Positions 1-10,440 of a stretch of DNA of 64,000 nucleotides are shown here, piece by piece. Made by a program: the position numbers and the translations under genes. Numbering within the stretch: position 1 is the first letter of the stretch; every line of letters starts with the position of its first letter. The stretch comes from Hirundichthys speculiger (lineage: Eukaryota > Chordata > Actinopteri > Beloniformes > Exocoetidae): positions 228,501 through 292,500 of the forward strand of contig JAGFBZ010002122.1 of NCBI GenBank assembly GCA_018398805.1, written 5' to 3'. The notes below the pieces were generated by a model. The model was not told the DNA's origin and did not search any database. It saw only the letters and a list, made by a program, of their open reading frames with translations.

Positions 1-1517
1 ATCTGCCGCTGCAGTTTTGAGCCTACTTCTTATTTTCCTGACAGCAGTTGGCTAATAATGAGGTTTCAGTTGATGCAGAAAGTGCCTGAACGTGATCAAT
101 AATTCAACAGTAGACAGAAATAAGGAGCTATATACACAATGATTTAAAGTTACATGACAGCTCAGGGATAATCCTTGGCAAAATGAAAAAAGAAAAAAAA
201 TGCACAGAGAGAAAAACTTTGCGCCGCCGCTGCTCAGATTTCTTCAAAGCTCCGCGGTGAAGCTGTTTGCCTAAAAGATCTGATGTTTGCTGCGAGATCG
301 AACTACAAAGTGCAATGTGATGTTTGGAGAGTCTGAACCTCTGAGTCGAAAACCAATACGTTTCGTACTTCTGACTCAATAAAATCTTCCAAGGAGAGAG
401 AGAGAAAAAAAAAATAGCATTTCTCCACCGTGAGTGGAGGTGAGTTTTTCTGGATGATGTGAAGGAGGCTAACGGAGTAGCGCTCTGCAGACGTCGCTCT
501 GCAGACGTCGCTCTGCAGCTCTGAACAGATAACGGCTTCCTCTGCGCCGGACGCTAACAAGCCCAGCTCCCGTTTATCATCGTGGTTATTATTATTCCTG
601 CAGCTGATGCTGCTGCGTGCGTCGGCGCCGCTAACATGTCCACGTGCTCCCGTTTCACAATCAAGCTAATAAACCTTAATTTTCTCTTTTTTTTTTGTGA
701 GCTATGGTTTACAGATGTGTTTACACAAAGGAAGTAAAGAGGGAACGCTCATTAGCAAGTTTCAGAAGTCGCCCGTGTCTCTCCGGCTCAAAAGATGTTT
801 TTTTTTTTTTTTTTTATTCCTGCAATTGTGTTTTTTCAACCTCTGTTACCTACTGGCACGTTGCCGTAGCAACCTCTAGTTAGGCTCGGAAAAATACTAC
901 GAGGTTTTTTGATAAGACTTAGCCCCAATTAAATCTGCCCACACAAATTTAGAAGGCCAGAGTGGAAATCACAGAGCCATTTCTCCCCGAGGGCAGCTTA
1001 TGCCAGAAATTTAATATTGCACATTTGTCTGAAATGAGACTTTAACAAAGTACAGCCTAACACGATTAAGTCTTTGAATAGATTAGGGCGAAAGCAGAAG
1101 TATGTTCTCCTACCTACAGTTTTCTGTGTGTGTGAGGGGGGGCGGGGGGGGCTGAATTTGAGATAAGTGAAAGAGATGCTCTGAGAGTCTGTTATTGAGA
1201 TTAAAAACCAAACAGATGAAACTTGTGGTCTGTAATCAGGTTTTGATCCTGCGTTCGTTAAGAAGATGATTCAGTCGTGAAGTCGAGTTCAGGAACAGCG
1301 GATCCTTGAGGGTCGGACGGAAACATGCCCTGATTTCTCTGTCAGTGTTTATTTGAATCCTGATGCTTCACGGTTTTTATCAGTGATCTGGAAACGTTCT
1401 TGATCTGGTAGCTGGACGGATGGTTTTGTTACTTCGTCTGCTCACTGAAGCAAATTCAGGGATTTTCTCTTATTTGTTTTAATTCTCTTGTTGAGGAAAA
1501 TTCGTCAAGTCCATTTC
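1..1517. other. Non-coding DNA without a recognised gene
   Basis: I see no supportable gene here. The short open frames near 128-560 overlap each other and match nothing I recognise. The stretch holds a run of 18 T at 798-815, a short tandem repeat at 481-518 (listed separately) and G-rich sequence at 1134-1150. Bases 905-1085 are AT-rich with several homeodomain-like TAAT/ATTA cores and look like unique sequence, so they are a possible conserved non-coding element. That last point is inference only. Confidence 0.5.
481..518. repeat. Short tandem repeat, 14-bp unit
   Basis: Two complete copies of a 14-bp unit (CGCTCTGCAGACGT) are followed by 10 bases of a third copy. The copies are identical. 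Each unit contains a PstI-type CTGCAG palindrome. Confidence 0.85.
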
Positions 1518-1597
1518 CGCAGACCCTCCACCTCCATCTTCACCTTGACTCTCCACCCTTCACTATCCTCCACCCTCCTTCATCCTCCACCCTTCAC
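1518..1597. repeat. Pyrimidine-rich CCTCCA/CCTTCA imperfect minisatellite, left part
   Basis: This strand is nearly all C and T, built from imperfect CCTCCACC, CCTTCACTAT and CATCCTCC units. The array is cut by the hAT-A element at 1598-2139 and resumes at 2140. The hAT target duplication CCCTTCAC is itself a unit of the array. Confidence 0.75.
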
Positions 1598-2139
1598 TAG
1601 GGATGAGAATTGATAAAATTTTTCCGATTCCGATTCTATTATCGATACTGTTTAACGATTCGATTCTTTATCGATTCTCTTATCGATTCTAATTTGGAGA
1701 AAAAGGAGAACAAACAGTTTTATTAGCATCAATTTTTTTTTACTTAGAAGTCACGACCTTACAAACTCAACAGTGAGGTCAAAAGAGGCCCAAAGCCTGG
1801 ATAACGTGTTAACTGTTGTAATATGTAACTGTGCAAATACACAAGAATGTGTAACATTTTACTAACAGATTTTTTTTCTAATAGAAATGAAAGGGAGGGA
1901 GTCTCTAGAGATGGCCATACCAGCGCATCCGTCGCTGTGCTGCCAATTGGGACGCTGCTGTAACTTAATCACGTAAGTGCTTTCTGGAATTTACTGTGCG
2001 TAACTTGCGTAAATTACGTGAGATTCGTGCTGGTTGGAATCGATAAGAGAATCGCTGGATAAACTGCCAAATATTTCAATGGAATTGAAACACACAGAAC
2101 CGGTTCTCTACAGGAACCGGTTCTAGATTCCCATCCCTA
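1598..2139 (-). mobile_element. hAT-A non-autonomous transposon (542 bp)
   Basis: The left end reads TAGGGATGAGAATTGATAA and the right end closes with GATTCCCATCCCTA, so the tips are inverted. The exact 8-bp target duplication CCCTTCAC lies at 1590-1597 and 2140-2147, the diagnostic length for hAT insertions. The interior matches the outer parts of the longer relatives at 18245-19293 and 29885-30971. The BED-finger exon present in those copies is deleted here. The strand is set from the orientation of that exon in the relatives. Confidence 0.93.
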
Positions 2140-2240
2140 CCCTTCACTATCCTCCACCTTTTACCTCCACCCTCCACTCCCCCTCCAACCTTCAACCCCA
2201 CTTCCACCTCCACATCCACTCTCCACCTTCACACCATCAA
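2140..2240. repeat. Pyrimidine-rich CCTCCA/CCTTCA minisatellite, right part
   Basis: This is the continuation of the array that ends at 1597, with CCTCCACC, CCTTCAACC and CCACTTCC units. The interruption is explained entirely by the hAT-A insertion, so before that event the array was about 180 bp long. Confidence 0.7.
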
Positions 2241-2833
2241 CGCATCTCCAAACAGAGGACCGAGCAGTGCTGAAAACACTTGTCTCTACTCTATATTATG
2301 AAGAAATCTTTTTTTAAACAACTGCATGTCTGCATGTACATTCATGGTTAGTGTCATATTTTGGCAAAATCTCTTGAAGTCAGAAATATATGTGTTTTGA
2401 TCTCACAGCAGATGTTAGTTTTTCGTGCGTAGGCGTAAATGAGAGTAAACGTGTCCTTCAGCAGCTCTCTGACAGTCTGAGCTTACATATAAACCCAGGT
2501 TCTGTCAGAAAGGACTAAAATCACCAACTGATGGAGTTCACTGACGTCACACGTCCGGGCGCGTCGACTCGACGTCGTCATGTTCAGCGTAGGACGGTTC
2601 TTCATTCTTTATCATACAGCCGTATGTTCACAAGTCATGAACCTCAGTCGTCAGAAATGGACGAAAATGACAGCGACACCTAAATGACATCAGAAGGCAA
2701 AAGTACGTGAAAACGCTTGATACCCAACTGAAATCTCAAAGAAGAATCTTTTTGGCCAAAAACGATGCTGGAGGATGATTTTACGGTGAGAACAGCTGGT
2801 TGCATCTTCTACATGTTAACCGAGCTAACACGA
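2241..2833. other. Non-coding DNA without a recognised gene
   Basis: No exon or repeat family is recognised. A short CpG-rich patch near 2550-2580 contains several ACGTC cores (CRE-like half sites). The rest is AT-rich unique-looking DNA. Confidence 0.4.
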
Positions 2834-2870
2834 CCATGAGTAAGTCCACCCGCGGTGGACTTACTCATGG
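2834..2870. repeat. Perfect 17-bp inverted repeat with a 3-base loop
   Basis: The arms at 2834-2850 and 2854-2870 are exact reverse complements (CCATGAGTAAGTCCACC and its complement), separated only by CGC. Such a structure could extrude as a cruciform or fold as an RNA hairpin. It does not belong to any transposon end recognised here. The arms are short for a microRNA precursor and the pairing is perfect, so an RNA gene is not claimed. Confidence 0.95.
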
Positions 2871-3173
2871 GATGAGACGGTTTGTGTGACTAAAGCCAAC
2901 ATTTTTGACTGAGATGGTCAAAAGACCGCCAATGATTTGTTTCAGATTGCCACTACAGGCCTGGAACATACACAATGGCTGCCGCGCGTATCCCGCATTT
3001 GCTTGGCACGTCCTTGAATTACTTCATTCTTCACAGTTCTTGTCTTCATCACATTTCTAAGATTCTCCATTGTGTCTGCCAGTGATCCTGCGTTCCTCAC
3101 AACAGCCACCTCCTCCGTCTGTCCTCCTCGTCCTTCCCGGCGTCTCCTCTTCAACGCCACCTGTGTTTGGAGC
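2871..3173. other. Non-coding DNA with an unrecognised basic open frame
   Basis: The minus strand is open at 2942-3175 and would encode a basic, Arg/Lys/Glu-rich 77-residue peptide (for example LKRRRREGRGG near residue 9). I do not recognise it and see no splice or promoter support. The composition resembles a fragment of a transposon-encoded protein or a charged low-complexity exon. The hAT-B element inserted at its upstream edge. Confidence 0.3.
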
Positions 3174-3426
3174 ATCGAGGCTAGGGTTGGGCACCGAAAA
3201 ACGAAGTAGAAATCGATTCCTAACGTCCGGTTTTGGAATCGTTTAGAAGATTTTTGAATTTCGATTCCTTTTTTCGGTTCCTAAATGTCCGCGCTAATTT
3301 TTTTTTTTTGTTTGTTTTGTTTTGATTTACTGCACTAGTTTGTTGATGTTACTCCGCCCGGCGTTCTCAACTCCGCGCTAGTGGTGACGTCACGTCCGTC
3401 GCCGACGGGTCTTCACTCGCCACAAC

Positions 3427-3630
3427 ATGGATCCCAAGAGACGCCGCTCTCGAGTTTGGCTGCATTTCAGTCTGGGAAATGACGGCTACCTGGCCCAGTG
3501 CAACACCTGCGGGAAGCGTGTTACTGCCAAAGGAGGGAGCACGACTAATATGGCAAAACACCTTCACCTGCATGGCATCACAAAAATAAACGAATGTACC
3601 GTATTTAATTCACTGCGTTGCTCCCGTCGC
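3427..3630 (+). pseudogene. BED zinc-finger exon of a hAT-B transposase (remnant)
   Basis: BED fingers are the DNA-binding domains at the N-terminus of hAT transposases and ZBED proteins. The reading frame starts at ATG 3427 with a basic MDPKRRR motif. It then shows the aromatic pair VWLHF at residues 10-14, C25-X2-C28 and H45-X3-H49, the usual zinc ligand order. After about residue 67 the frame runs into inserted LINE sequence and stops at 3669. No DDE/RNase H catalytic domain or hATC dimerisation domain follows, so it cannot encode a transposase. The same domain is found at 12940 with few substitutions. Confidence 0.85.
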
Positions 3631-3634
3631 TTCT

Positions 3635-4008
3635 TCTGTTTATTTATTTATTTCTATTTATTTATTTAAAGGACAATGTGCAGGTACATTAAAAAGATGG
3701 CTGCACCAGAGTTAGCCACAAGCTAATTTCCATCTGTAGTCCTTGACAAACAAAAATAGTACACATTAGGGTTAACAATAATGACAGTATTCAAATGCAA
3801 ATACAAGAAACAGACTACTGTACAATGTCATGAAACCACAATAAAAAGTTAACATTTAAAGCACTTAGTGCAAGTACAAAATACAGACTGATTAAAATAA
3901 CGTAGATTAAACTAATACATAAAATAAGGTTGGGTCAAGATAAATAAATCAGAAAATCCAACTGCAACAGAGTCCGTCTTCATCCAGAAACTCTTGCCTT
4001 CTCATATA
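3635..4008 (-). mobile_element. LINE-like 3' end fragment, class uncertain
   Basis: On the minus strand this reads as a non-coding 3' region ending in CATTGTCCTTTAAATAAATA and a (TAAA)n tail (3638-3669). This arrangement is typical of L2/Rex-type LINE 3' termini. It interrupts the hAT-B copy that is uninterrupted at 12728-13587. No coding sequence is visible. Confidence 0.5.
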
Positions 4009-4310
4009 CAGTGGTATCTCTACTTACGAACGTTTCCACATACGAAGTTTTCAGGTTAGGAAACACATCAACAGGAAAATATTGCCTCTAGTTATGAACG
4101 AAATTTCAGGATACGAAAGGCAAAAATACAGTAGCGCTGCTACTCACAGCTCCAAGAGTTTTTCCGAACGTAAACATAGCTGTCGGCTCTGTATCATGGT
4201 TTGAAGGCAGTGCGTCCAAGCTGCTCTGCCATTGGCTAAGCTATCGCTTAGCATCTTCCTGGCATCCCGTTGGCTAGGAGGGCCCCTTGTCTGTGTGCCA
4301 GCAACCCAGG
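4009..4310. mobile_element. Truncated pogo/Tigger-like element
   Basis: The sequence starts with a TA dinucleotide followed by CAGTGGTATCTCTACTTACG, matching the tip of the complete element at 35117-35831. Internal sequence is shared with that copy, including the segments with GCCATTGGCTA and GATGCTAAGC-like motifs. The opposite tip is missing, so the right boundary is approximate. Confidence 0.7.
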
Positions 4311-4682
4311 TAAACAAACAATTTTTACCTCCGCCAATGAGGTTATGTTTTATCTGTCTGTTTCTGAAAGAGCAGATATGGTCATCCTCCTAAATAAAAA
4401 CTCTCGATTTCATTTTTTGTTGGACAAAATGTATTTTTGGAGGCCAACTGTAAGTTGTTTAACATTTAGGCTGTAAGTGAATTCTGTGTGTGCATATGTG
4501 CATGCAGGCATGTGTAAGAATAAAAATGGCCTGTCGCCTGTGTAAATGTGTCACAGTTTTTTTTGTTAGATAAGTCGCGTTCTGTTGACCTACACATCAA
4601 AGAATTGGAATCGAGAATCGTTTTGAACAGGAATCGAAACAGAGAATCAGAATCATTAAAATCTAAACAATGCCCAACCCTA

Positions 4683-5404
4683 GTCTAGGCTGAGATATCC
4701 CGCTTAATATCGTGCAGCTTCAAAGAAACGTGATTATGTCCAGTTTTCAAGCACGTACAACAAATTGGGTGTCTGGTCTATATTTAGAAAAGGCCGAACA
4801 GCTTGTGTGCGTGTGCTGGTTTGTACCTGAATGAAGAAGACGAGCAGGTTTTTCCTCCCGCAGTTGTGTCGAGGGCTTTTCTGCCAATTAAGAGACCAGG
4901 AGGAAGGCTAAGCTGGATCCTCCGTCACATGTCATTAAATGTGGTTTGGTTGGAAAGCTGTGGACACGGCCACATAAAATGCAGTCTTGTGCAGTAACTG
5001 GGTAAATAATGACATGTCCAGGAGGCAGTTTGAGGGAGTGTGAGAATGGCTGGTGGCAAATAAATAGATGTTTTAGCTCCTGGCCACTTGCTAATGTCTA
5101 ATGTGAGATGTTTGAGGGAGCAGCCAAGCAGAGACAGATTTCACCTCTCTTTCTTTCTCTCTCTCTCTATCTCCTTCTCTCGACCATGTTCTCCAATTTA
5201 TCACACGCAGTAAAACCTGAAGTTTTCTTATAATAAAAATATGTTTCAATAGTGTGTGAAAGTTAGGTGAGTTGGGTTTATGACCGTCCAAAATCTCACA
5301 TGAACATTTAAAGGTAGTGAAGCTTCTCATGTCACCATGTTGATTTTATTCATGCAGTCATGCACATCATTTAATTCATCATTATAAAAAAAAAGAAAAG
5401 GAAA
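4683..5404. other. Non-coding DNA without a recognised gene
   Basis: Nothing coding is supported. A CT-rich microsatellite-like patch lies at 5146-5180. The 64-codon frame at 4803-4997 has no recognisable domain. Confidence 0.4.
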
Positions 5405-5795
5405 ACTGCCTCTTTAGGATTCAAGAGGGTCTTAAAGAAGCAAATGTGGCTCGACATCAAATCTGAACAGGGTTATAAAGCCATTTTTCCAACAATCGGT
5501 AGTTCAAAGATCTACAAAGTGAAAGGCATCCAAGACAGTTTTCCAGGGAGAGGACATCCCAGCAGACAAACCACGAGACCATGTGACACTCAGACGGATA
5601 CAAAGACCCCAAACAGGCCTCACCGAGCACCTTAAACGTTCAAGTCCACGTCTGAAAAATTAGGAGTCCGGAAAAGTACAATTCATTTGGAAAAGAGGCC
5701 CCCGAGAAAGTCTCATCTGGCTTAAAGAGAACAAGGAAAGATGACGGAAGTTCATAAAGCTGCGTTTGGACAAACCTCAAGACAAACGTAGATTC

Positions 5796-6751
5796 GGGGC
5801 CAATTCTAGTTCCTTGGCCCTCGAAAGTAAGTGTCAGGGCCGTCTGGTGACTCAGAAATGAGACGCGCCTTGAGTGCAGTTACTTCTTCAGGCTGTGGGG
5901 GGCAACCTTACGCCAAAGCTACGTCCAGTCTGTGAAGAAAACGACGACGACGAGGAAGGACAAGAAGAATAAAATAATATATAAATACATAACGAAGACA
6001 ATAAGATGGTTTAGTAACATTTATATCTTTATTAACTACAAATATACGTACATTCGTAGCTAGCTTTTTTTCGGTGCCATTCTTTTCGAAGATGTCTTGC
6101 CGAAAATACGCAATGCCTTCTGGGTTGCCCTTAATCCCAAGGGGTGTGCCAGAGAATCTCAATATTGAGGCCGACACAGCCCTCAAACTTGTCCCTCAAA
6201 TTGACGTTCTGAGAACCGGAACAGCACTTGGACCAGAGCTGAGCGATTTTATCGATTCTGCGATATATAGCGATATTTTATTTCCCCAGAGAGTATCGAT
6301 ATTTCAGCCGCGGGTATCAATATTCTAAGCTTCTTTCAAAACCCCCGTGTCCCACCTTTAAAAGCTTGCAAGCAACAATTTGCACTGTTTAAATAAATGA
6401 AACCATTTTTCTCAACAATCTTTTATTCATTTTGTCCAGCATTTGCAAGCTGCCTGTCAGCCATATAATGTGTAATTGATGCTTTCAGTTCAGTTAATTC
6501 AAACAAAGTCATTGGAACACTCACAAGATGTCACCAAAATCACTTTGTCCCTTTAAAATCTTTCGGAAAATGATGTAGATGTATTGTAAGAAGAATATCG
6601 ATATATATCGTATCGTGAGCCGAATATCGTGTATCATATCGTATCGCGAGATTAGTGTATTGCTACAGCCCTAACTTGGACTTCACGGTAGCGTGCATTT
6701 TTTAGACAGACGGTTGAGATTAAGGGTTAAGGGAGGAACTGGAATTCACTC
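5796..6751 (-). mobile_element. DX-family DNA transposon, carrying a nested hAT-C
   Basis: The left end GGGGCCAATTCTAGTTCC and the right end GGGAGGAACTGGAATTC are inverted-repeat versions of the DX tips seen intact at 57882-58593. The interior has the family hallmark GAATCTCAATATTGAGGCCG and the short GAC/GACGAC-rich stretch. I cannot assign the superfamily: no transposase is visible, and a 3-bp ATA duplication is clear only in the 57882 copy. The insertion splits a Tc1 relic and is itself split by hAT-C at 6234-6673. Confidence 0.72.
6234..6673. mobile_element. hAT-C non-autonomous transposon (440 bp)
   Basis: The exact 8-bp target duplication ACTTGGAC flanks it at 6226-6233 and 6674-6681. 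The tips read CAGAGCTGAGCG and CTACAGCCCTA. The interior is dominated by ATCGATATATATCG-type palindromic runs. Three other full copies of this roughly 435-bp family occur in the window (12091, 40929 and 46722). No open frame is conserved between copies. Confidence 0.93.
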
Positions 6752-7000
6752 TTGGTCTCATGAAGCAGATGAGACCAAAGAGGAGCATGGGAGACTGATG
6801 ACATCATACAGGAAACAGCTACTTCATGTTTCTGCTGCTGAAGGCGGTTCGGCGAAAGCAGAGTTAGAAGAGAAGCTACCGACATTTGCACACGACTGCA
6901 TGTTAAAAAATCAACCCAGAAACTTTCGCTGACACGCCTTATCATGACTCCATGCTCATCACTTTCTCCCCGCACGATGTTCCACCTTATTATCAAAAAG

Positions 7001-8430
7001 TTCAGTGATATTTACCGAGGATGTTCTTGAAATTGCCGAAGTCCACGCGGCGGGTTGATTTTCCTCACTTATTATACCCCGAAATTAAACTCGGCTGCTG
7101 AAAGGCTCGTGGGAAATCGCTTTGGAGTGCATCCTGGGAACGGCGTAACACTACAAAGAGCACGTCTGAATGCTAATTACATGTACGAGGTGGCGCTGAG
7201 GGTCCAGTGATGACCGGGCTCAGGTCCATTTGACAGGTACCTCTGACATGTAAGTGCACAAATGCTGTTTTTAAGGGTGTGAATGAATATAACGAGGCCA
7301 GAAGTTTCCAAAAATACGGACGAAGGTTTTTGATGATTTTTGCCTTTTTTTTTTAAATGGATTTGTTTGTGATCATAACGGAGACTTTGACATCTCACCT
7401 CCTCTACAGGATCCTTGAGGGACTTTCCTTCGTTTCCTTCGTCGACTCCTCTGTCTTCTTCTGCTTCTCCCTCGTGGCCTGTGGCCTCCCTCGTGATCTC
7501 CTCAGCGCCACCTCGGCACCCAGAGTCGCCTCTAGACCTTCGTTTGTCTTCACGTAACGAGGGAACGAGCCCAAACCTGGCCCGGTTCTGGTTCTTCCCT
7601 GAAAAAAACCTTTAAACTTTGTCATTTTCCAGACACTTGTCAGGAACGATGGGGCATCCGTCATTTGTGTTTCAGCTGCGGTGAGGCGTCTTTAATCCTT
7701 CATTCCTGCGGCAACAACTTCTTCACGAAAGAAAAAAGAAAAACGTGACAACTGGAGATGTGATCCAGTACATCTGTCTGGTTGCCATTAGCAACCATAT
7801 GATGTCAGGGAGATTTTTTTTTTCTTCTTTTCCCTTTGCGCCGTCTTGCAGCTGATAAACACCAGGAGTTCATTTGAAATAAAAACAAGGGCTTAGGTTG
7901 AACAATAAAGGAAAAGCCACGTGGGGTCTGAGGATTTCTTCACGTCTACATTTAATTAGTCTTGATTCAAAGGAAAGGGAAAGTTTAAACTAAACCAGTC
8001 AGCTCCAGACTCCTCGTGACTGACGTTCAGTCTTTCTTTAACGCAGGTTACAGTCCTCAAAGGTTTTTTTTTTTCAAAAGAAATCTCATTCAGGAGGAGA
8101 TCTGAGGATCTGGAGCCGTTTGGAAAAACGTTTGCGCTGTTGTCGGTGTCGGGGCCCGTCAATACCACTGCAGGGTTTTATCTTTATTTATTTATTTCCG
8201 CTCCACCTTGGACAGTCCTAACAGAGTCGGCGGACCGTGACATCTCTGGGAGGGAAGCGGCTCGCACGGATAAACTCCACGCGGTCGTGATCAGCCGTCC
8301 CCGGCGGACGCAGGGTCACAGATTCACAGAAACGACGCCTAGCGGGGCGAGACACACAATGAGGGAAATTTCTACGGGCTTCTGACGCTGAAGATTTATT
8401 AGCCTCCATAATGAGGACGAAACATATGGA
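7001..8430. other. Non-coding DNA without a recognised gene
   Basis: The overlapping short frames at 7177-7664 and 7956-8493 lie on both strands and share no known domain. The stretch contains T-rich runs at 7817-7826 and 8065-8074 and no recognisable repeat family. Coding function is not supported. Confidence 0.4.
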
Positions 8431-9048
8431 TTGTGTTGCCGGCGCTGCCTTGGAAAATATGATTTCTGCCGGCATCGTAAAGCATCGGAACAAAAAATGT
8501 GCGGCATACTTGCAGGGCAGATGAAGCCAGAATATGAGCGGCGCCGGTGTGGAGACCCGTCTTCTATCGATCCAGCAGCGATCTATGTGTCGCAGAACAT
8601 GAGTGAAGGTGCGCTGAAGCTTTCAATTACTGTGAGAATTAAAGCGTCTCAAAGCCAGGAATTCAGTGATCTACCACGAGCTCGAGTGTTTCTCAGTGTG
8701 CAATCACACCGCACGAGTTTTTATTCACTTGTCGACTCTGTTCGTGTTAGCAACGTACAGGAGGCGACGCGGCATTGGCTGCAGCCCCTGCTGCTGCGGC
8801 TGCGGCATGGACTCGGCATAATGCAGCCCCTGCTGCAGCTGCGCAGGAAGGTTCTCGGCCGCCTGCAGCTCCTGTTGCAGTGGCGAGAAAACATACCAGA
8901 ACCGCTCGGCATGGACTGGCGCAGGCAGAGTGAGAACCTGACGAGTGTCAACAAGAGGCGTCCAAAACACCGGCGAACGGCTGGCTGTTGGCGGTTTTGC
9001 AGTTCTGCTGGTTGCTTTGAATCGTGGCACTTGGATGCTCCTGTATGA
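8431..9048 (+). other. Longest open frame of the window (205 codons), coding status doubtful
   Basis: This plus-strand frame is open for 618 bases. Between 8760 and 8940 another plus-strand frame is also open and Ala-rich, and the minus strand (8725-9150) is open and Gln-rich. Such multi-frame openness is caused by a GC-rich CTGCAG/CTGCTG-rich tract rather than by coding selection. I recognise no domain in any frame. It could be a degraded transposon gene or chance. Confidence 0.2.
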
Positions 9049-9465
9049 GTCGTCACATAGAGCCAACGTCCTGTCCGTTTGCAGGTTGTTCGGTACGTTC
9101 AGTACCGGCGGAAATGAGCTTGAATGGGAGGGGTACCAGACCCACTTCACAAGAAATTAGGCTAGGAATTAGCTGGGGGTTTTTTTGTTTTTGTTTTTTT
9201 TTTGGGAGGGGGTGTATTAAGTTGCCATAAAATGTGATTAAAGGAAGTGTTCTTTGTTAACTGAGGACCTGCAGTAATATGTAATAATAATAATATCAAA
9301 TTTTATTTATATTGCACTTTTCATTCAAAAGAATCTCAGAGTGCTACAAAAATACACTAAAAATTGCACATCAACAATTATAAACTTTCTTAAATAGATA
9401 AGTCTAGATTAGATTAAGAATAGATTAGTCTGGGAACATGAAGGAGGAGGCTGCTGGAGGACCTT

Positions 9466-9489
9466 GGGGGGGGGGGGGGGGGGGGGGGG
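9466..9489. repeat. Homopolymer of 24 G
   Basis: This is an uninterrupted run of 24 G inside the L2 LINE remnant. It is prone to replication and sequencing slippage and could fold as a G-quadruplex. Confidence 0.95.
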
Positions 9490-9631
9490 TGCCGTGAGAT
9501 GAGTTTTGAAGTATGACAGGGCATGTCCAGTGATGCATCTATGGGTGTGGAGTATAATTTTATACTTTTTATAGTGGATGTGGGCAGAAACAGGAAGCCA
9601 ATGCAATTAAAACAGAGTCGGTGTGATGTGG

Positions 9632-10367
9632 TCATGTTTTCTGGCACCTGTAAGGATTCGAGCTGTTTTGAATATGCTGTGGTCTTTGCAGCTCTTTGGG
9701 AGGGATCCCATATAGGAGTCCGTTACAGTAATCCAACCTCGAGGAGATAACGGCATGGATGAGTTTTTCTGCATCTGGAACGGTGAGGACAGGGAGGACT
9801 TTGGCTATGTTTCGAAGATGGAGAAACAACGTTTTACAAAAATGCTTGATGTGTTCTGAGAAGGTTAACTGGGGATCGAACCGGATGCCAAGGTTTGTAA
9901 CTGAGGTAAAGGTGATGTTTATGACCTGGTTGTCAAAGATAAGCTGCGGTATTGCTGAAGGGTGGGTCTGGTGAGATGTGCCAACAAGTATTGCCTCAGT
10001 TTTAGTGCTGTTAAGTCGAAGAAAGTTCAGGTTCATCCATGCCTTTATCTCCTCAAGGCATGCCGTGACTCTTGCCAGCGTTGCAGTTGGATGTATAGTT
10101 GTGTGTCATCAGCATAGCAGTGCTCGAACATCCCATGTTTGCTGATGACATTACCGAGGTGGAGCAGGTATGTGATGAATAGTATGGGGCCGAGTACTGA
10201 CCCCTGTGGGACTCCACACGTGACTGGGAGTGGCCTAGACTTACATGGCCCCATTTGGACTCATTTCTGCCAGGTAGGTAGGACTGGAACCACTGTAAGG
10301 CCGTACCTGACAGTCCAGTGCTGGCGTGGAGACGATCCAGGAGGACAGTACGATCCATATGTAACAT
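9632..10367 (-). pseudogene. L2 LINE reverse transcriptase fragment
   Basis: Three minus-strand frames must be joined by frameshifts to follow the protein. The N-terminal piece contains LHASTGLSGTALQWFQSYL (up to 10367). The middle piece (10045-10254) carries [13 protein letters not shown] and the catalytic box YADDTQLY. The C-terminal piece (9632-10036) carries LNSTKTEAILVG, NLGIRFDPQLTFSEHIK and LIHAVISSRLDYCNGLL. These are the ordered palm and thumb motifs of L2-clade reverse transcriptases. The frameshifts and the missing endonuclease make it non-functional, although the catalytic Asp pair survives. Confidence 0.88.
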
Positions 10368-10440
10368 TTGAGGATAACATCTGTGTTTTTGATGAAGTGC
10401 AAATGCACTCTATCCATGATTTGTGAAGTAAAAAAATTCC

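Larger units (their letters stand above)
3182..4682 (+). mobile_element. hAT-B transposon with BED-finger exon, interrupted by other repeats
   Basis: The left tip TAGGGTTGGGCACCGAAAA and right tip ATGCCCAACCCTA are inverted. The flanking octamers ATCGAGGC (3174-3181) and GTCTAGGC (4683-4690) agree at 6 of 8 bases, which fits an old hAT target duplication. The first 450 bp and last 320 bp match the compact copy at 12728-13587. The middle, about 3630-4366, is foreign: a LINE 3' end, a truncated Tigger-like piece and a short tip of the RX repeat (about 4325-4366). Confidence 0.88.
5405..7000 (+). pseudogene. Degenerate Tc1-like transposase, split by a DX element
   Basis: The segment 5470-5570 reads GYKAIFPTIGSSKIYKVKG followed by a PGRGHPSR-like motif. 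This matches the helix-turn-helix and GRPR-type linker seen in Tc1 transposases. After the DX insertion (5796-6751), the frame near 6760 contains DETK, which corresponds to the Tc1 catalytic Asp region. Stops and frameshifts interrupt it throughout, so the gene is dead. The boundaries are approximate because inverted repeats were not found. Confidence 0.55.
9281..10440 (-). mobile_element. L2-type LINE, 5'-truncated 3' end
   Basis: Read on the minus strand, the element runs from a broken reverse transcriptase (about 10440) through its C-terminal region to a 3' end. That end is GTGCAATATAAATAAAATTT followed by a TTATTA-type tail (9281-9300), a hallmark of fish L2/Maui LINEs. It is truncated at the 5' end like most LINE copies. 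A run of 24 G (9466-9489) lies inside its 3' part. Confidence 0.85.

Noticed and set aside
2834..2870. microRNA precursor
   Set aside because: A 3-base loop and a stem of only 17 bp with perfect pairing do not fit a pre-miRNA.
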